A stretch of DNA of 64,000 nt from Rhodococcus oxybenzonivorans (GTDB lineage Bacteria > Actinomycetota > Actinomycetes > Mycobacteriales > Mycobacteriaceae): NCBI RefSeq assembly GCF_003130705.1, contig NZ_CP021354.1, positions 434,001 to 498,000 of the forward strand, read 5' to 3'. Below, piece by piece: positions 12,774 to 24,834 of the stretch. The position numbers and the translations under genes were made by a program. Below the pieces are notes generated by a model. The model was not told the origin of the DNA. It saw only the letters and a program-made list of their open reading frames with translations, and ran no database searches. Each line of letters starts with the position of its first letter. Positions within the stretch are counted from its first letter, which is position 1.

Positions 12774-13751
12774 ATGACGGGGACCGGGCGCGGAACGCGG
12801 AAGAAGAGCAGCCTTCTGCGCAAGTTCGTACTGCTGGCGGCCTTCCTGCTGGTGGTTCTGCTGGCACTGATCGCACTCTGGTATCTCCTTGCGGGGCGGC
12901 TCCCCCAACCCATCCCGAGCCCGCCCGGCCCGGATCGGCCCGATTCGCAATCCGCGAGCTGCCCGGACGTCCAGGTCGTCGTCGTCCCGGGAACGTGGGA
13001 GTCCAGCCCCACCGATGATCCGTACAACCCGACCGCGAACCCGGCGTCGCTGATGCTCAATGTGTCCCGGCCGTTGCAGCAGCAGTTTCCGCCGTCGCGG
13101 GCCGACGTCTACACGGTTCCGTACGTCGCCCAGTTCTCCAATCCGGTCGCTTTCCCGCCGGACGGCCAGCAGTCGTACAACAACAGCCGGGCCGCAGGGA
13201 TGGCAGCCGCCAACGACATTCTCATCCGTCGCCACGCCGAATGCCCGCTGACGAGCTTCCTGCTGACCGGCTTCTCGCAGGGTGCGGTGATCGCGGGCGA
13301 CATCGCGTCGAGCATCGGCGCCGGTGACGGTCCTGTCCCGGAAGACCTCGTTCTCGGTGTCGGACTCATCGCCGACGGCCGCCGGGACCCCTCGGCCGCC
13401 ACGAATATCGGTGCTCCGGTCGTCGGTGTCGGCGCGGAGTTGTCGCTCGCCGGGTTGCAGATTCCGGGCATCACGATGACCGGACCGCGTCCCGGTGGCT
13501 TCGGGGAACTGGCCGACCGCACGGTCGAGATCTGCGCACCGTCGGACGGCATCTGCGACGCACCCGCCCGGGCTTTGGCGCCGGGCAATTGGATCGGCAG
13601 CGCGCTGCGCCTGCTCGAGTACAACAACAACCCTGTCCACGCGCTGTACAACTCGTACGTCGTGGACGGAAACGGCACCACGGCCACCCAGTGGATGGCG
13701 CGGTGGGCAGCGGAGAAGATCGCCGCCGCGCCGACGCCGCCGCACAGTTGA
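12774..13751 (+). CDS. Rv3802c-like cutinase-family envelope hydrolase
   Basis: A 325-residue membrane-anchored member of the cutinase-like family. A basic start and single hydrophobic segment (FVLLAAFLLVVLLALIALWYLL, given here only as its extent, about residues 17-39) is followed by a Pro-rich linker and the catalytic domain. This contains VVVVPGTWES, the nucleophile in GFSQGAVIAGD, the aspartate in CAPSDGICDAP and the histidine in NNPVHALYNSYV. The M. tuberculosis orthologue in the same place (Rv3802c) is an essential phospholipase/thioesterase linked to mycolate homeostasis. Its position just before the fadD32-pks13 block supports the same role. Confidence 0.92.
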   Translation: MTGTGRGTRKKSSLLRKFVLLAAFLLVVLLALIALWYLLAGRLPQPIPSPPGPDRPDSQSASCPDVQVVVVPGTWESSPTDDPYNPTANPASLMLNVSRPLQQQFPPSRADVYTVPYVAQFSNPVAFPPDGQQSYNNSRAAGMAAANDILIRRHAECPLTSFLLTGFSQGAVIAGDIASSIGAGDGPVPEDLVLGVGLIADGRRDPSAATNIGAPVVGVGAELSLAGLQIPGITMTGPRPGGFGELADRTVEICAPSDGICDAPARALAPGNWIGSALRLLEYNNNPVHALYNSYVVDGNGTTATQWMARWAAEKIAAAPTPPHS

Positions 13752-13944
13752 GTTTGTGACTGGTGGGTATGCCGAGGTCCCTGATCCGGAAATCGTCCCA
13801 AACAGAGACGCACGCCTCGTACTCGCCGGTAGTGTGCGTTTCTCGGCACCGGTAGAGTGCTGCACTGTTGCGGCACCACCCGTGCCCATCCCACCGATGT
13901 TCACGTCCTGTTGCGCGGGCGTTTCACCACAGGAGAAGCGATAC

Positions 13945-14934
13945 ATGAGTTCCGAGGCCAGCCCGCCCCGTAAGTTCCGATTCGCGGCCGGCGGCGAGGG
14001 CAATGCAGACGAGGGCGGCGCGCGCCGGTTCGTCAAACTGGCCCAGAAGGCCGAGGAACTCGGGTTCGACAGCTTCATGATCCCCGATCACCTGGGCAAT
14101 CAGGTGGGGCCGATCGCCGCGCTCGGTGCGCTGGCCATAGCCACCGACAAGATCCGTTTGGGCACCGCGGTGCTCGCCAACGGCTTCCGGCACCCGGCGA
14201 TCCTCGCCAAAGATGCGGCCACCATCGACGTGTTGTCGGGTGGACGCCTCGAGCTCGGTATCGGCGCCGGGTGGATGAAGGAAGAGTTCGACAAGGGTGG
14301 CATCGACTATGAGCGGCCCGGCGTGCGCATCGCGAAGCTCGAGGAGTCGCTGCAGATTCTCGACACGCTGCTGCGCGGCCAGGAATGCAACTTCGACGGC
14401 AAGTACTACCAGATCAAGGGCCTGACCGGCAGTCCACGGCCCCGCCAGGGCCCGCGCCCGCCGATCGCCGTCGGTGGTGGCGGCCCCAAGATGCTGGCTC
14501 TTGCCGCCAAGTACGCGGACATCATCTCCGTCGCCACCCCCACCAGCAAGGAAGGCAAGCTGTTGCTGTCGGGGGTCACGCTCGAGAAGACGATGGAACG
14601 GGTCGAGCGGATCCGCGAAGCGGCCGGTGAGCGATTCGACGACATCGAGCTGAACTGGACGATCACGACCATCGTCATCACCGACGACCGGGAGCAGACG
14701 GCCGAGATGGCACTCTCGGCGCTCGATCAGGGCTTCCCACCCAATATCGAGGTGGACGCCAAGCTCTCGGTCGAGGACATCCTCAACTCGCCCTACCTGG
14801 CGATCGGCAGTTTCGACGAGATCGCCGATCAGATCCGGATGGTGCGCGAGAAGACGACAATGTCCTACGTCGGCGTGTTCCCCACACAGATGGATGCGTT
14901 CGCGCCGATCATCTCGCAACTGAAGGGCGAGTAG
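13945..14934 (+). CDS. LLM-class (luciferase-like) F420/FMN-dependent oxidoreductase
   Basis: A 329-residue TIM-barrel oxidoreductase of the bacterial luciferase-like family, with IPDHLGNQVGPIAALGALA, RLGTAVLANGFRHPA, GRLELGIGAGWMKEEF and PPIAVGGGGPKMLALAA. In actinobacteria most relatives use coenzyme F420; the substrate is unknown. The start at 13945 follows AGGAGAAG, so the long open frame upstream is not translated. It sits between the cutinase-like gene and fadD32, a position not occupied in M. tuberculosis, with a 193-base gap before it and a 187-base gap after it. Its link to mycolate synthesis is therefore uncertain. Confidence 0.88.
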   Translation: MSSEASPPRKFRFAAGGEGNADEGGARRFVKLAQKAEELGFDSFMIPDHLGNQVGPIAALGALAIATDKIRLGTAVLANGFRHPAILAKDAATIDVLSGGRLELGIGAGWMKEEFDKGGIDYERPGVRIAKLEESLQILDTLLRGQECNFDGKYYQIKGLTGSPRPRQGPRPPIAVGGGGPKMLALAAKYADIISVATPTSKEGKLLLSGVTLEKTMERVERIREAAGERFDDIELNWTITTIVITDDREQTAEMALSALDQGFPPNIEVDAKLSVEDILNSPYLAIGSFDEIADQIRMVREKTTMSYVGVFPTQMDAFAPIISQLKGE

Positions 14935-15121
14935 ACGCAGCGTAGCGAGGGCGGCGATGCCAATCTGTAACATATCGATGGTTTGGAATCGATGCACTTA
15001 TTCGGGTGAGTCGCGTTTCGCGTGATTCCCCACGAGTTGTACAAGATCCGATTCGGCGAAGGAAGTCTGGGGCGCAGGCATGCCGGTGGCGTGCCTGTGT
15101 GATCGCTTCGGAGGAGATGGA

Positions 15122-17017
15122 ATGAACGCGAAGTTCGATGATTTTATCGACGAGAAGGGCCATATCCGGCTCGACTCGGACAGTACGTTGGTCGACTATG
15201 TCCAGCGTCACACGCGAGAGAACTCGGACGAGTTGGCGTACCGCTACATCGACTATTCGCGGGACCGTGACGGCGAAGCCCATGAGCTGACCTGGGAACA
15301 GTTCGGTCATCGCCTGCGTGCTGTCGCCGCCCGCCTCCAGCAGGTCACCAAGCCCGGCGACCGTGTCGCCGTCCTCGCGCCGCAGGGTCTCGACTACGTC
15401 ATCTCGTTCTTCGCCGCAATCCACGCCGGCACCATTGCGGTGCCGCTGTTCGATCCCGACGAGCCCGGTCACACCGACCGCCTCCACGCCGTCCTCGGTG
15501 ACTGCAAGCCCTCCGCGATCCTCACGGCCACCTCCTCCGCCGCGGGTGTTCGCCAGTTCTTCCGGTCACTTCCCGCAGCCGAACGCCCTCGGATCATCGC
15601 GGTCGACGCCATTCCCGACAGCGTCGGCGACAGTTGGGTTCGCCCCGAGATCGACCTCGACGACATCGCCTACCTGCAGTACACGTCCGGGTCCACGCGT
15701 GTCCCCGCCGGTGTCGAGATCACCCACCGTGCCGTAGGCACCAACGCCCTGCAGATGGTCGACTCCATCGAGCTCAACGAGAACTCGCGCGGCGTCACGT
15801 GGCTGCCACTGTTCCACGACATGGGCCTGCTGACGGTCATCCTGCCTGCGCTGGGCGGCAAGTACATCACCATCATGAGTCCGCGTGCCTTCGTGCAGCG
15901 TCCGTACCGCTGGATCAAGGAGCTTGCCGCGGTTTCGGACGGCGCGGGCACCTTCGCCGCTGCCCCCAACTTCGCCTTCGAGCACGCGGCCGCCCGCGGT
16001 CTGCCGAAGAACGGTGAGAGCCTCGACCTGAGTAACGTGATCGGCCTCATCAACGGCAGCGAGCCGGTGACGACGTCGTCGATGCGCAAGTTCAACGAGG
16101 CGTTCGCGCCCTACGGTCTGCCCAAGACCGCGATCAAGCCGTCGTACGGCATGGCCGAGGCCACCTTGTTCGTGTCGGCGACCCGCCACTCGGACGAGGC
16201 CCGGGTCATCTACGTCGACCGCAATGAACTCAATGCGGGACGCGTCGTCAAGGTCGATCAGGACGCCGAGAACGCGATCCCGCAGGTGTCGTGCGGATAC
16301 GTGGCGCGCAGCCAGTGGGCGGCGATCGTCGATCCGGAGACGGGCATCGAGCAGCCCGACGACCGGGTCGGGGAGATCTGGCTGCACGGTGAGAACATCG
16401 GCACCGGCTACTGGGGTCGCACCGACGAGACCGCGGAAACGTTCCACAACAAGCTGATCAACCGGCTCGCCGAGGGCAGTCACGCCGAGGGCACACCCGA
16501 GGACGCCAATTGGATGCGGACCGGAGATTTCGGCGTCTACATCGACGGTGAGCTGTTCATCACCGGCCGGGTGAAGGACCTCGTGATCGTCGACGGCCGC
16601 AACCACTACCCGCAGGATCTCGAATTCTCCGCGCAGGAGGCGAGTAACGCCCTTCGGCCCGGTTTCGTGGCCGCGTTCGCCGTCCCGGCCAACCAGTTGC
16701 CGTCGGTCGTGTTCGAAAACACACAATCGGGGCTGTCGTTCGACCCCGACGATTCCTCGGAGCAGCTCGTCATCGTCGCCGAGCGTGCTCCCGGCGCCGG
16801 CAAGGCCGATCCGCAGCCCATCTCCGACACGGTGCGGGCAGCCATCTCGAGCAGGCACGGTGTGACCGCACGGGACATTCTGTTGGTGCCGGCGGGATCG
16901 ATTCCGCGCACGTCGAGCGGCAAGATCGCCCGCCGCGCCTGCAAGGCGAGCTACATCGAAGGGACCCTGCGTGGCGGATACACGCAGACGGCATTCCCCG
17001 ATAGCGTTTCCGACTAG
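15122..17017 (+). CDS. fadD32: Fatty acyl-AMP ligase FadD32
   Basis: Activates the very long meromycolic acid as acyl-AMP and loads it on the N-terminal ACP of Pks13. The 631-residue length matches FadD32. The AMP-binding motif is [16 protein letters not shown]. Further signatures are [45 protein letters not shown] and [14 protein letters not shown], characteristic of fatty acyl-AMP ligases rather than acyl-CoA synthetases. The chosen ATG follows GGAGGAG; the upstream in-frame Met at 15080 lacks a site. It is directly followed by pks13 and accD4, the universal mycolate condensation cluster. Confidence 0.97.
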   Translation: MNAKFDDFIDEKGHIRLDSDSTLVDYVQRHTRENSDELAYRYIDYSRDRDGEAHELTWEQFGHRLRAVAARLQQVTKPGDRVAVLAPQGLDYVISFFAAIHAGTIAVPLFDPDEPGHTDRLHAVLGDCKPSAILTATSSAAGVRQFFRSLPAAERPRIIAVDAIPDSVGDSWVRPEIDLDDIAYLQYTSGSTRVPAGVEITHRAVGTNALQMVDSIELNENSRGVTWLPLFHDMGLLTVILPALGGKYITIMSPRAFVQRPYRWIKELAAVSDGAGTFAAAPNFAFEHAAARGLPKNGESLDLSNVIGLINGSEPVTTSSMRKFNEAFAPYGLPKTAIKPSYGMAEATLFVSATRHSDEARVIYVDRNELNAGRVVKVDQDAENAIPQVSCGYVARSQWAAIVDPETGIEQPDDRVGEIWLHGENIGTGYWGRTDETAETFHNKLINRLAEGSHAEGTPEDANWMRTGDFGVYIDGELFITGRVKDLVIVDGRNHYPQDLEFSAQEASNALRPGFVAAFAVPANQLPSVVFENTQSGLSFDPDDSSEQLVIVAERAPGAGKADPQPISDTVRAAISSRHGVTARDILLVPAGSIPRTSSGKIARRACKASYIEGTLRGGYTQTAFPDSVSD

Positions 17018-17048
17018 TCCACTTTCTGACGGGTAGCTTGGTGAGTTG

Positions 17049-20000
17049 ATGGCTGAATTGAATGAAGACCGGGGTAGCAGCGCAAGTGCGACCACCAGCG
17101 ATGCGGACCGACCGGCGGGGTCTGCCGGCGACATGACGGTTGCGCAGCTGCGTGAGTGGCTCCGCAACTGGGTCGCCGACGCTACCGGCCAGCCGGTCGC
17201 CCAGATCACCGACGACCGCCCGATGGAAGAGTTCGGCCTCTCGTCCCGCGACGCCGTCGCCTTGAGCGGCGAGATCGAGGAACTGGTCGGTGTGACGCTC
17301 ACCGCGACGGTCGCCTATCAGCATCCGACCATTGCCTCGCTCGCCACGCGCATCATCGAGGGTGAGCCCGAGCAGATCGACGATTCGGCCGATGCCGCAT
17401 ACTACGCGTCCGCGCCGACGTCCGACTCGCACGACATCGCGATCGTGGGGCTCTCGACCCGATTCCCGGGAGCGGGGGAGACCCCCGTCGAGATGTGGGA
17501 GATGCTCGCGCAGGGCCGCGACGGCATTTCCGACCTCCCCGAGGGCCGGTGGGAGGAATTCACCGCCGACCCGCAGATCAAGGCGGCGGTCGAGAAGGCC
17601 AACACGCTGGGTGGATACCTCGACGACGTGAAGGGTTTCGACGCGGAATTCTTCGCGATGTCTCCGCTCGAGGTCGTCAACGTCGATCCGCAGCAGCGCC
17701 TCGCGATGGAGTTGACCTGGGAGGCGCTCGAGCACGCCCGCATTCCCGCGAGCGATCTCAAGGGCGAGCAGGTCGGTGTGTTCATCGGCAGCTCGGCCAA
17801 CGACTATCAGATGCTGGCGGTCAGTGCCGAGGGCGGCGCTCACCCGTATGCGCTGACCGGCACGTCGACAGCGATCGTCGCGAACCGTGTCTCCTACTTC
17901 TACGACTTCCGTGGGCCTTCCGTCGCGCTCGACACGGCGTGCTCCTCCTCTCTGGTCGCCGTCCACCAGGCGGTACGTTCGCTGCGGACCGGTGAATCCG
18001 ACGTCGCGCTTGCCGGTGGCGTCAACATGCTCATCGCGCCCCCCGGGACCCTCGGGTTCGACCAGCTCGGTGTGATGGCCGCCAACGGGCGCATCAAGGC
18101 ATTCTCCGCTGACGCCGACGGCATGATCCGTGCAGAAGGCGGCGGACTCGTCGTTCTGAAGCGCCTCGAAGATGCCGAGCGCGACGGCGACCGGGTTCTG
18201 GCCGTGATCGCCGGTAGCGCAGTCAACCAGGACGGCCGCTCCAACGGTCTCGCGGCCCCGAACCCGGACGCTCAGGCCGACGTTCTGCGACACGCGTACC
18301 GCGACGCCGGCATCAATCCTTCGGCTGTCGACTACATCGAAGCTCACGGCACCGGCACCATCCTCGGCGATCCGATCGAGGCCGACGCGCTCGGCCGCAT
18401 CGTCGGGCGTGGACGTGCCGACGACAAGCCTGCGCTCCTCGGGTCCGCCAAGACCAACTTCGGCCATCTCGAGGCAGCCGCCGGTGCGGCCGGACTCATC
18501 AAGGTCGTGCTGGCGATGCAGGAAGACACCCTGCCGCCCACCCTGAACTATGCGGGACCCAACCCGTATATCGCGTTCGACAAGGCACACCTGCAGGTCA
18601 TCCCGGAAGGTGCGGCCTGGCCGCGCTACTCGGGCGCCGCGGTGGCCGGTGTCTCCGGATTCGGTTTCGGTGGTACCAACGCTCACGTCGTCGTGCGTGA
18701 ATACACCGGGCCGGTTGCGGGCGAGGAAATCACCGGCGCAGACAGCGCCGACGCGACAGACGTCGCCGCGCAGGTCGATGAGACCGCGGCTGTGGAAGAG
18801 ACCGCGGCTGTGGAGCAGACCGTCGTCCTTCCGGTGTCGGGCGCGCTGCCTTCCCGACGTCGCCGTGCCGCCGCCGATCTCGCCGACTGGCTCGAGACGG
18901 AAGAGGGCAGCACCACGCCCCTCGCCGATGTCGCTCGTGCCCTCGCGCGCCGCAATCACGGTCGTTCCCGGGCCGTGGTGCTGGCGAAGACGCGTTCCGA
19001 GGCGATCACCGGATTGCGTGCGGTCGCCGCGGGTAAGCCGGGTCATGGTGTGTTCTCGGCTGATTCACCGTCGTCGAAGGGCCCGGTGTGGGTGTTGTCG
19101 GGCTTCGGTTCACAGCACCGCAAGATGGCCAAGCAGCTCTATCTCGAGAATGCTGTGTTCGCTGCGGCCATCGACGAAGTGGACGCGCTGATCGAGGACG
19201 AGGCCGGCTACTCCATGAAGGAGAAGTTCCTCGACGACAGCGTCGACTACGACGTCGAGACGTCGCAGGTCGGCATCTTCACGATCCAGATCGGCCTGGC
19301 GGCGTTGCTGCGCCATCACGGCGCCGAGCCGGAGGCCGTGGTCGGTCACTCCATGGGCGAGGCCGCGGCGGCGTTCATCTCCGGTGGTCTGCCGCTGGAG
19401 GACGCAGTCCGGGTGATCTGCGCCCGTTCGCGTCTGATGGGTGAGGCCGAGGCCACGCTCGAGGGCGATGACATCCGTCTGATGGCGCTCGTCGAGTACA
19501 GCGCGGCCGAGATCGAGACCGTTCTCCCGGACTTCCCGCACCTCGAGGTCTGCGTGTACGCGGCCCCGACCCACACGGTGATCGGCGGACCCGAGTCCGA
19601 GGTGAACGCGATCGTCGCGCGGGCCGAGGGTGAAGAGAAGATGGCCAGGGTCCTTCAGACGAAGGGCGCGAGCCATACCTCACAGGTGGACCCGCTGCTG
19701 GGTGAACTGGCCGCCGAACTGGCCGGGATCGAGCCCACCAAGCTGAAGTGTGGCGTGTACTCGTCGGTCGATCAGGACACCTTCTACCGCGCCGGCCATG
19801 AGCCGATCCACCGCGAGGAGTACTGGACCAAGGGTCTGCGGCACAGCGTGTACTTCACCAACGCCGTGCGCCTCGCCGTCGGAAGCGGGCACACCACGTT
19901 CGTGGAGCTCGCCCCGAACCCGGTGGCCTTGATGTCGGTGGCGGCTACGGCCTTCGACGCCGGTCTGCACGACATGCAGCTCATCCAGACGCTCAAGCGC

Positions 20001-22124
20001 AAGGAAGACGAGCCGCTCGGTGTGCTCGCCGCGCTGGCGCAGCTGTACGTCCACGGACACGCGGTCGACCTGTCGTCGTTGCTGCCCGCCGGCGACTACG
20101 CGTCCGTGCCGCGCACGGCGTGGCTCCGGAAGCCGTACTGGGTGCACAGCCGCATCACGTCGAGCGGCAACAACCGAGTTCCCGGTGCGCACGTGTCGTT
20201 GCCCGACGGTCGCCACGTGTGGGAAGTCCAGGCCGATGCCGTCACCGACCTGCCCGCGTTGGTCACCGCCGCCGCGGCCCAGGTGCTGTCGGATGTCGCT
20301 CTGACTGCGTCGATTTCCCATGCCGAGGTTCCGGCCGACGGAACCCTCACCACCACGCTCACCACCCATCCCGGTGGTGCGTCCGTTCAGGTGCATGGCC
20401 GGACCGCGTCCGGTTTCACGCTGCTGTTCGATGCTGCGGTCTCCTCCGGAGAGGTGCTTCCGACACCTGTCGCTACCGCGGCGCCGGCGACCGAGCCGGT
20501 GGAGGAAATGCCCGAGGTCGTCGAAGACATCGGGGACAAATGGGACCCGAACGGTTCGCAGTCGCTGGACGATCGCCTGGCGCTGATCGTTGCGGAGTCG
20601 ATGGGTTACTCACCCGAAGATCTGCCTGCCGAGATCCCGCTCATCGAACTGGGCCTCGACTCGCTGATGGCGGTGCGCATCAAGAACCGCGTCGAGTACG
20701 AGTTCGACATCCCGCAGCTTCAGTTGCAAGCAGTCAAGGACGCCAACCTCATGGAGGTGGGCAAGTACCTGCGATACGCGGTGGAGAACCGTGAAGAGGT
20801 GCAGGCGCTCGCCGACAAGCAGAAGGCCGAGAGGGAGGCCGCCGAGGCCGCCGAGGCCGCGGAGGCCGCCAATGATGCGGAGGCCGCCAATGATGCCGAG
20901 GCCGCTAACGTTTCGGAGTCTGTGACCGAAGCCGCCGCACCGGTGTCCGAGGCTGTGACCGAATCCGTCCCACAGGAACGCGTTGTCGCGAACGGCAATT
21001 CGATGGACAGCAAGGAAGCGTTCGCCGATGCGACGGGTTCGGACGTCCCACCGCGTGATGCGGCCGAGCGACTGACCTTTGCGACGTGGGCCGTCGTCAC
21101 TGGTGAGTCCGCGAAAGGCATCTTCAACACGTTGCCGATCGTCGGCGACGAGGTGGCGGAGAAGCTGGCCGCACGCCTGTCCGAGCGTGCGAACGGGGAC
21201 ATCACGTTCGACGACGTCCTCGATGCCACGACCATCGAGGAGCTGGCCAATGTGGTCCGCGGATTCCTCGAGGACTCCGGCAAGATCGACGGGTTGGTGC
21301 GCACACTGCGCGCGCGTCCCGAAGGGTCCACTGCCGTACCGGTATTCGTGTTCCACCCGGCCGGCGGTTCGACCGTCGTGTACGAGCCGCTGCTCAAGCG
21401 ACTGCCCGAGGGCACGCCGATGTACGGGTTCGAGCGCACGGAGGGTCCGATCGAGAAGCGTGCCGCCGAGTACCTTCCCTTGATCCGTGAGATCCAGGGC
21501 GATGGGCCGTACGTGCTGTACGGCTGGTCGCTCGGTGGTGTGCTGGCATACGCGGTGGCGAAGCTGCTGCGGGCCGAGGGTGCCGACGTCCGGATCGTCG
21601 GCCTGATCGACACCGTCATGGCGGGTGAAGAGGTGCCGGAGACTCCGGACGAAATCCGGAAGCGCTGGCAGCGTTACGCGGCGTTCGCGAAGAAGACCTA
21701 CAACGTCGACTACCCGCTGCCGTACGACAAGCTCGCGGCGGCGGGCAGCGACGAGGAACAGGTCAAGATCCTCACCGAATTGCTGAAGCTGAGCGGCACC
21801 AAGATTCCGGGCGGCATCATCGAGCACCAGCGCACGTCGTGGCTCGATAATCGGGCCATCCAGACTGCCGAGCTGGAGCAGTACGACGGCGAGGTGGTCC
21901 TGTACATGGCCGACCGCTATCACGATGACGTCATGCAGCTCGAGCCCGCTTTCAAGACTCGTAAGCCCGACGGCGGCTGGGGTGACGCGGTTCAGAACCT
22001 GGAGATCATCCACGTCGGTGGCGACCACCTGCAGATCGTTGACGAGCCCTACATCGCGAAAGTCGGGGCCGATCTCACCAAGAAGCTGGCGGCCATCCAC
22101 GCCGTCGGAATCGGAGCACAGTAG
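17049..22124 (+). CDS. pks13: Polyketide synthase Pks13 (mycolate condensase)
   Basis: Performs the Claisen-type condensation of the meromycoloyl chain with a carboxylated C22-C26 acyl chain, giving the alpha-alkyl beta-ketoester on trehalose. The 1691-residue protein has the full Pks13 order. An N-terminal ACP carries Ser65 in EEFGLSS. KS has Cys298 in DTACSSS and the HGTGT and NFGH histidines. AT has Ser768 in GHSMGE. The C-terminal ACP carries Ser1205 in LGLDSL. A low-complexity Ala/Glu linker precedes the thioesterase, with Ser1494 in GWSLGG and likely His1660 in [11 protein letters not shown]. No ketoreductase domain is seen, as expected. The ATG at 17049 follows an in-frame TTG. The stop overlaps the accD4 GTG. 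Confidence 0.98.
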   Translation: MAELNEDRGSSASATTSDADRPAGSAGDMTVAQLREWLRNWVADATGQPVAQITDDRPMEEFGLSSRDAVALSGEIEELVGVTLTATVAYQHPTIASLATRIIEGEPEQIDDSADAAYYASAPTSDSHDIAIVGLSTRFPGAGETPVEMWEMLAQGRDGISDLPEGRWEEFTADPQIKAAVEKANTLGGYLDDVKGFDAEFFAMSPLEVVNVDPQQRLAMELTWEALEHARIPASDLKGEQVGVFIGSSANDYQMLAVSAEGGAHPYALTGTSTAIVANRVSYFYDFRGPSVALDTACSSSLVAVHQAVRSLRTGESDVALAGGVNMLIAPPGTLGFDQLGVMAANGRIKAFSADADGMIRAEGGGLVVLKRLEDAERDGDRVLAVIAGSAVNQDGRSNGLAAPNPDAQADVLRHAYRDAGINPSAVDYIEAHGTGTILGDPIEADALGRIVGRGRADDKPALLGSAKTNFGHLEAAAGAAGLIKVVLAMQEDTLPPTLNYAGPNPYIAFDKAHLQVIPEGAAWPRYSGAAVAGVSGFGFGGTNAHVVVREYTGPVAGEEITGADSADATDVAAQVDETAAVEETAAVEQTVVLPVSGALPSRRRRAAADLADWLETEEGSTTPLADVARALARRNHGRSRAVVLAKTRSEAITGLRAVAAGKPGHGVFSADSPSSKGPVWVLSGFGSQHRKMAKQLYLENAVFAAAIDEVDALIEDEAGYSMKEKFLDDSVDYDVETSQVGIFTIQIGLAALLRHHGAEPEAVVGHSMGEAAAAFISGGLPLEDAVRVICARSRLMGEAEATLEGDDIRLMALVEYSAAEIETVLPDFPHLEVCVYAAPTHTVIGGPESEVNAIVARAEGEEKMARVLQTKGASHTSQVDPLLGELAAELAGIEPTKLKCGVYSSVDQDTFYRAGHEPIHREEYWTKGLRHSVYFTNAVRLAVGSGHTTFVELAPNPVALMSVAATAFDAGLHDMQLIQTLKRKEDEPLGVLAALAQLYVHGHAVDLSSLLPAGDYASVPRTAWLRKPYWVHSRITSSGNNRVPGAHVSLPDGRHVWEVQADAVTDLPALVTAAAAQVLSDVALTASISHAEVPADGTLTTTLTTHPGGASVQVHGRTASGFTLLFDAAVSSGEVLPTPVATAAPATEPVEEMPEVVEDIGDKWDPNGSQSLDDRLALIVAESMGYSPEDLPAEIPLIELGLDSLMAVRIKNRVEYEFDIPQLQLQAVKDANLMEVGKYLRYAVENREEVQALADKQKAEREAAEAAEAAEAANDAEAANDAEAANVSESVTEAAAPVSEAVTESVPQERVVANGNSMDSKEAFADATGSDVPPRDAAERLTFATWAVVTGESAKGIFNTLPIVGDEVAEKLAARLSERANGDITFDDVLDATTIEELANVVRGFLEDSGKIDGLVRTLRARPEGSTAVPVFVFHPAGGSTVVYEPLLKRLPEGTPMYGFERTEGPIEKRAAEYLPLIREIQGDGPYVLYGWSLGGVLAYAVAKLLRAEGADVRIVGLIDTVMAGEEVPETPDEIRKRWQRYAAFAKKTYNVDYPLPYDKLAAAGSDEEQVKILTELLKLSGTKIPGGIIEHQRTSWLDNRAIQTAELEQYDGEVVLYMADRYHDDVMQLEPAFKTRKPDGGWGDAVQNLEIIHVGGDHLQIVDEPYIAKVGADLTKKLAAIHAVGIGAQ
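20835..20909 (+). repeat. Ala/Glu-rich codon repeat in the Pks13 linker
   Basis: Tandem GAGGCCGCC-type triplets encode [12 protein letters not shown], followed by two NDAEAAN units, in the linker between the second ACP and the thioesterase. A flexible or helical spacer is likely, and slippage here could change linker length between strains. Confidence 0.8.
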
Positions 22125-23668
22125 TGACCACGACCACCGCAGAGAAGCTGGCGGAGCTGCGCGAAAAGCTCGACGTCGCCAAGGAACCCGCGGGAGAGCA
22201 GGCGATCGCCAAACGTGCGAAGAAGGGGATTCCCAGCGCACGGGACCGCATCGACATGCTCCTCGACCCCGGAAGCTTCATCGAGGTGGGCGCGCTGATG
22301 CGCCAGCCCGGTGACCCCAACGCCCTGTACAGCGACGGCGTCGTCACCGGCCACGGCACCGTCGACGGACGCCCGGTCGCAGTGTTTTCGCACGACCAGA
22401 CCGTGTTCGGTGGTTCCGTCGGTGAGATGTTCGGCCGGAAGGTCGCGGCGATCATGGAATTCGCGGCCAAGATCGGCTGCCCCTGCGTGGGCATCAACGA
22501 CTCCGGCGGCGCCCGAGTGCAGGACGCGGTCACCTCGCTGGCGTGGTACGCCGAGCTCGGCCGCCGGCAGGAGCCGCTGTCCGGGATGTGCCCGCAGATC
22601 TCGATGATCCTCGGCAAGTGTGCCGGTGGGGCCGTGTACGCGCCCATCAACACCGACATTCTGGTGGCCACCGAGGAGTCGTACATGTTCGTGACCGGAC
22701 CCGACGTGGTGCGGAAGATCACGGGCGAGGACGTCAGCCTCGAGGAGCTCGGTGGCGCCCGGAACCAGGCGCAGTACGGCAACCTGCACCATGTCGCGGC
22801 CGACGAGAAGGCGGCGTTCGAGTGGGTGCGCAAGTACCTCAGCTTCCTGCCGTCGAGCTGCATGGAGCAGCCGCCGGTGGTCAATCCGGGTCTCGAACCG
22901 GAGATCACGGACTCGGACCGGGATCTGGACACGTTCATTCCCGACGCCGACAACGCCGGCTACGACATGCACGACATCCTGCTGCGGATTTTTGACGACG
23001 GCGAGTTCCACGAGATCGGCGGGCAGGTCGCGCTCAACATCATCACCGGCTTCGCCCGCGTGGACGGACGCACGGTCGGCGTGATCGCGAACCAGCCGCT
23101 GGTCGCGGCGGGTGCTCTGGACGCCCAGGCCTCGGACAAGGCCGCGCATTTCATCCGCATCTGCGACGCCTTCGACATCCCGCTGGTGTTTGCCGTCGAC
23201 ACGCCTGGGTTCCTTCCAGGTCTCGAGCAGGAGCGGATCGGCGTCATCAAGCGGGGCGGCCGGTTCATCTTCGCGTTCGTGACGGCGACGGTGCCGAAGG
23301 TGACCGTCGTGATCCGCAAAGCGTACGGCGGCGCGTACGCCGTCATGGGCTCCAAGCAGCTCGGTGCAGACATCAACTTTGCGTGGCCCACCGCCCGCAT
23401 CGCCGTCATGGGCGCCGAGGGTGCCGTCGATCTCATCGGCCGCCGTCAGATCGAGGCCGCCGGCGAGAACGCACCCGCGGTCCGGCGTCAGCTGATCAAC
23501 TTCTACAACGAGAACATCGCAACGCCGTACATCGCCGCCGAGCGCGGCTACATCGACGCGGTGATCGAGCCCTCCACGACCAGGCTCGAGATCCGTAAGG
23601 CGCTGACGATGCTGCGCGACAAGACAGTGCAGCGCAATCCGCGCAAGCACGACTTGATGCCCCTATAG
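22124..23668 (+). CDS. accD4: Acyl-CoA carboxylase beta subunit AccD4
   Basis: Carboxyltransferase subunit of the long-chain acyl-CoA carboxylase (with AccA3, AccD5 and AccE elsewhere) that makes the alpha-carboxyacyl-CoA extender for Pks13. The 514-residue protein has both crotonase-like halves: N-terminal [18 protein letters not shown] and [13 protein letters not shown], and C-terminal [15 protein letters not shown] and [18 protein letters not shown]. The GTG start overlaps the pks13 stop by one base (TAGTG). It converges on a minus-strand gene 26 bases away, with no obvious terminator stem between them. Confidence 0.97.
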   Translation: MTTTTAEKLAELREKLDVAKEPAGEQAIAKRAKKGIPSARDRIDMLLDPGSFIEVGALMRQPGDPNALYSDGVVTGHGTVDGRPVAVFSHDQTVFGGSVGEMFGRKVAAIMEFAAKIGCPCVGINDSGGARVQDAVTSLAWYAELGRRQEPLSGMCPQISMILGKCAGGAVYAPINTDILVATEESYMFVTGPDVVRKITGEDVSLEELGGARNQAQYGNLHHVAADEKAAFEWVRKYLSFLPSSCMEQPPVVNPGLEPEITDSDRDLDTFIPDADNAGYDMHDILLRIFDDGEFHEIGGQVALNIITGFARVDGRTVGVIANQPLVAAGALDAQASDKAAHFIRICDAFDIPLVFAVDTPGFLPGLEQERIGVIKRGGRFIFAFVTATVPKVTVVIRKAYGGAYAVMGSKQLGADINFAWPTARIAVMGAEGAVDLIGRRQIEAAGENAPAVRRQLINFYNENIATPYIAAERGYIDAVIEPSTTRLEIRKALTMLRDKTVQRNPRKHDLMPL

Positions 23669-23694
23669 CTGATCCGTGCCGATCAAGGCCGATG

Positions 23695-24738
23695 TCACAC
23701 AGTCCGATTCGATTGCTGTGACCTCGGTTCGGCGCCGTCGCCACCGCCGTACCCCGCGGGAAGTCCCGCCGACCGCCGAGTGTGCCCGGTGACGGTGAAC
23801 ACCGAGGGACGCGGACGAGAAGCTGCGAGCGACCGGGCGGCGCGAAGGTCAGCCAGCACCGTCGCCGGTGCCGTCGAAATCTGCTCGGGCGAGTGACTGA
23901 CCACGACGATGCCCTCCCGCTGCATGCGCGCCCGACGAACGACGGTGGCCTCGTGCAGTTCCGGGGAGAAGTGATACCTCGGCGAGTCGAGCTCCCATGC
24001 CAGGGCCACGTCGTCGAGCCACCCCTCCGGGCGGGCGAGCCACTGCCCCGTCGCGGAGAGCACGTCGACGCCCTGCTGCAGTGGCGGAAGGTCACTCGAG
24101 CCGTACAACATTCGGGCGTGAACCTCGGCGACGGAGTGCGCGTCTTCGCTGAGCTCCCGCAGTACCGCGCGCGGCACATGGCTTCCGCGGTGGCTGCCCG
24201 ACGCCAGTTCGCGCGCCAGGTCGTCGACGGTGACGTCGCCGCGCTGAATCCCGTCGGCGAGCAGCGCACGACACCTGTCGGGTAGCAGGGTCCGCCGCGC
24301 CGCATCCAGGAGGCTACGTTCGGGAGGTGCGAGCCGGAGCAGTCCGCGCTGGACCAGGGTGGGCATCCGCCACGTCCGCTCGACCTTCACGTACGCCCAG
24401 TCACGTCGATGGCAGACAGACGGAACAAGCAGCAGCACCTCGTTTCTCGACGCCGACCGGTTGTACCCGAGAGCGGTCAGCGCCGCGTGCCCGGACAGCA
24501 ACGAGTCGGGCCCACCGTACTCGAGCGCCGCCAGGTTCCGTTGCAGCGTCGTCGGCGGCCCGTTGTGCAGCAGGACCACGCCGGGCAGGATGCGCTGCCA
24601 CGGACCACGCTCACCGCAACGGGCGGAGATGGTTCCCTTCGCGATGCCCAGCCGTTCCAGCTCGGCCGTCCGCACCACCGCGTCCCGGCTGATCGCGGTG
24701 ATGGCAGAAAGGTCGTCGGCCCACGTTCCACGTCGCAT
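23695..24738 (-). CDS. AbiEi-like N-terminal domain protein with DUF559-like C-terminus
   Basis: A 347-residue protein of a family widespread in actinobacteria. The N-terminal part (about 15-75: ISRDAVVRTAELERLGIA, KGTISARCGERGPWQRILPG, VVLLHNGPP) resembles the winged-helix domain of AbiEi-type antitoxins and transcriptional regulators. The C-terminal part (LARPEGWLDDVALAWELDSPRYHFSPE ... REGIVVVSHSPEQI) has the spacing of the DUF559/very-short-patch-repair-like fold often fused to it. No partner AbiEii-type nucleotidyltransferase toxin gene is adjacent: accD4 is on one side and an emb gene on the other. Function is unknown; it could be an orphan regulator or a nuclease-like protein. Confidence 0.72.
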   Translation of the reverse strand: MRRGTWADDLSAITAISRDAVVRTAELERLGIAKGTISARCGERGPWQRILPGVVLLHNGPPTTLQRNLAALEYGGPDSLLSGHAALTALGYNRSASRNEVLLLVPSVCHRRDWAYVKVERTWRMPTLVQRGLLRLAPPERSLLDAARRTLLPDRCRALLADGIQRGDVTVDDLARELASGSHRGSHVPRAVLRELSEDAHSVAEVHARMLYGSSDLPPLQQGVDVLSATGQWLARPEGWLDDVALAWELDSPRYHFSPELHEATVVRRARMQREGIVVVSHSPEQISTAPATVLADLRAARSLAASRPRPSVFTVTGHTRRSAGLPAGYGGGDGAEPRSQQSNRTV

Positions 24739-24834
24739 GGATCAGAGCATGCCGGGCGTGCCCGGGCCACCTCCGGGAAAGTGCAGGTGGCACTTTTGCC
24801 CTGTGGATGAACCGGAAGTTGTGGATAACTCGCG

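Noticed and set aside
12213..14078. 621-codon minus-strand frame opposite the lipoprotein, cutinase and LLM genes
   Set aside because: It spans three well-supported plus-strand genes and is low-complexity Arg/Gly/Val-rich.
15566..19046. Long minus-strand frames opposite fadD32 and pks13
   Set aside because: Antisense shadows; no recognisable motifs.
20835..20909. CRISPR-like or mobile repeat
   Set aside because: It is a codon repeat in phase with the Pks13 reading frame, encoding an Ala/Glu linker.
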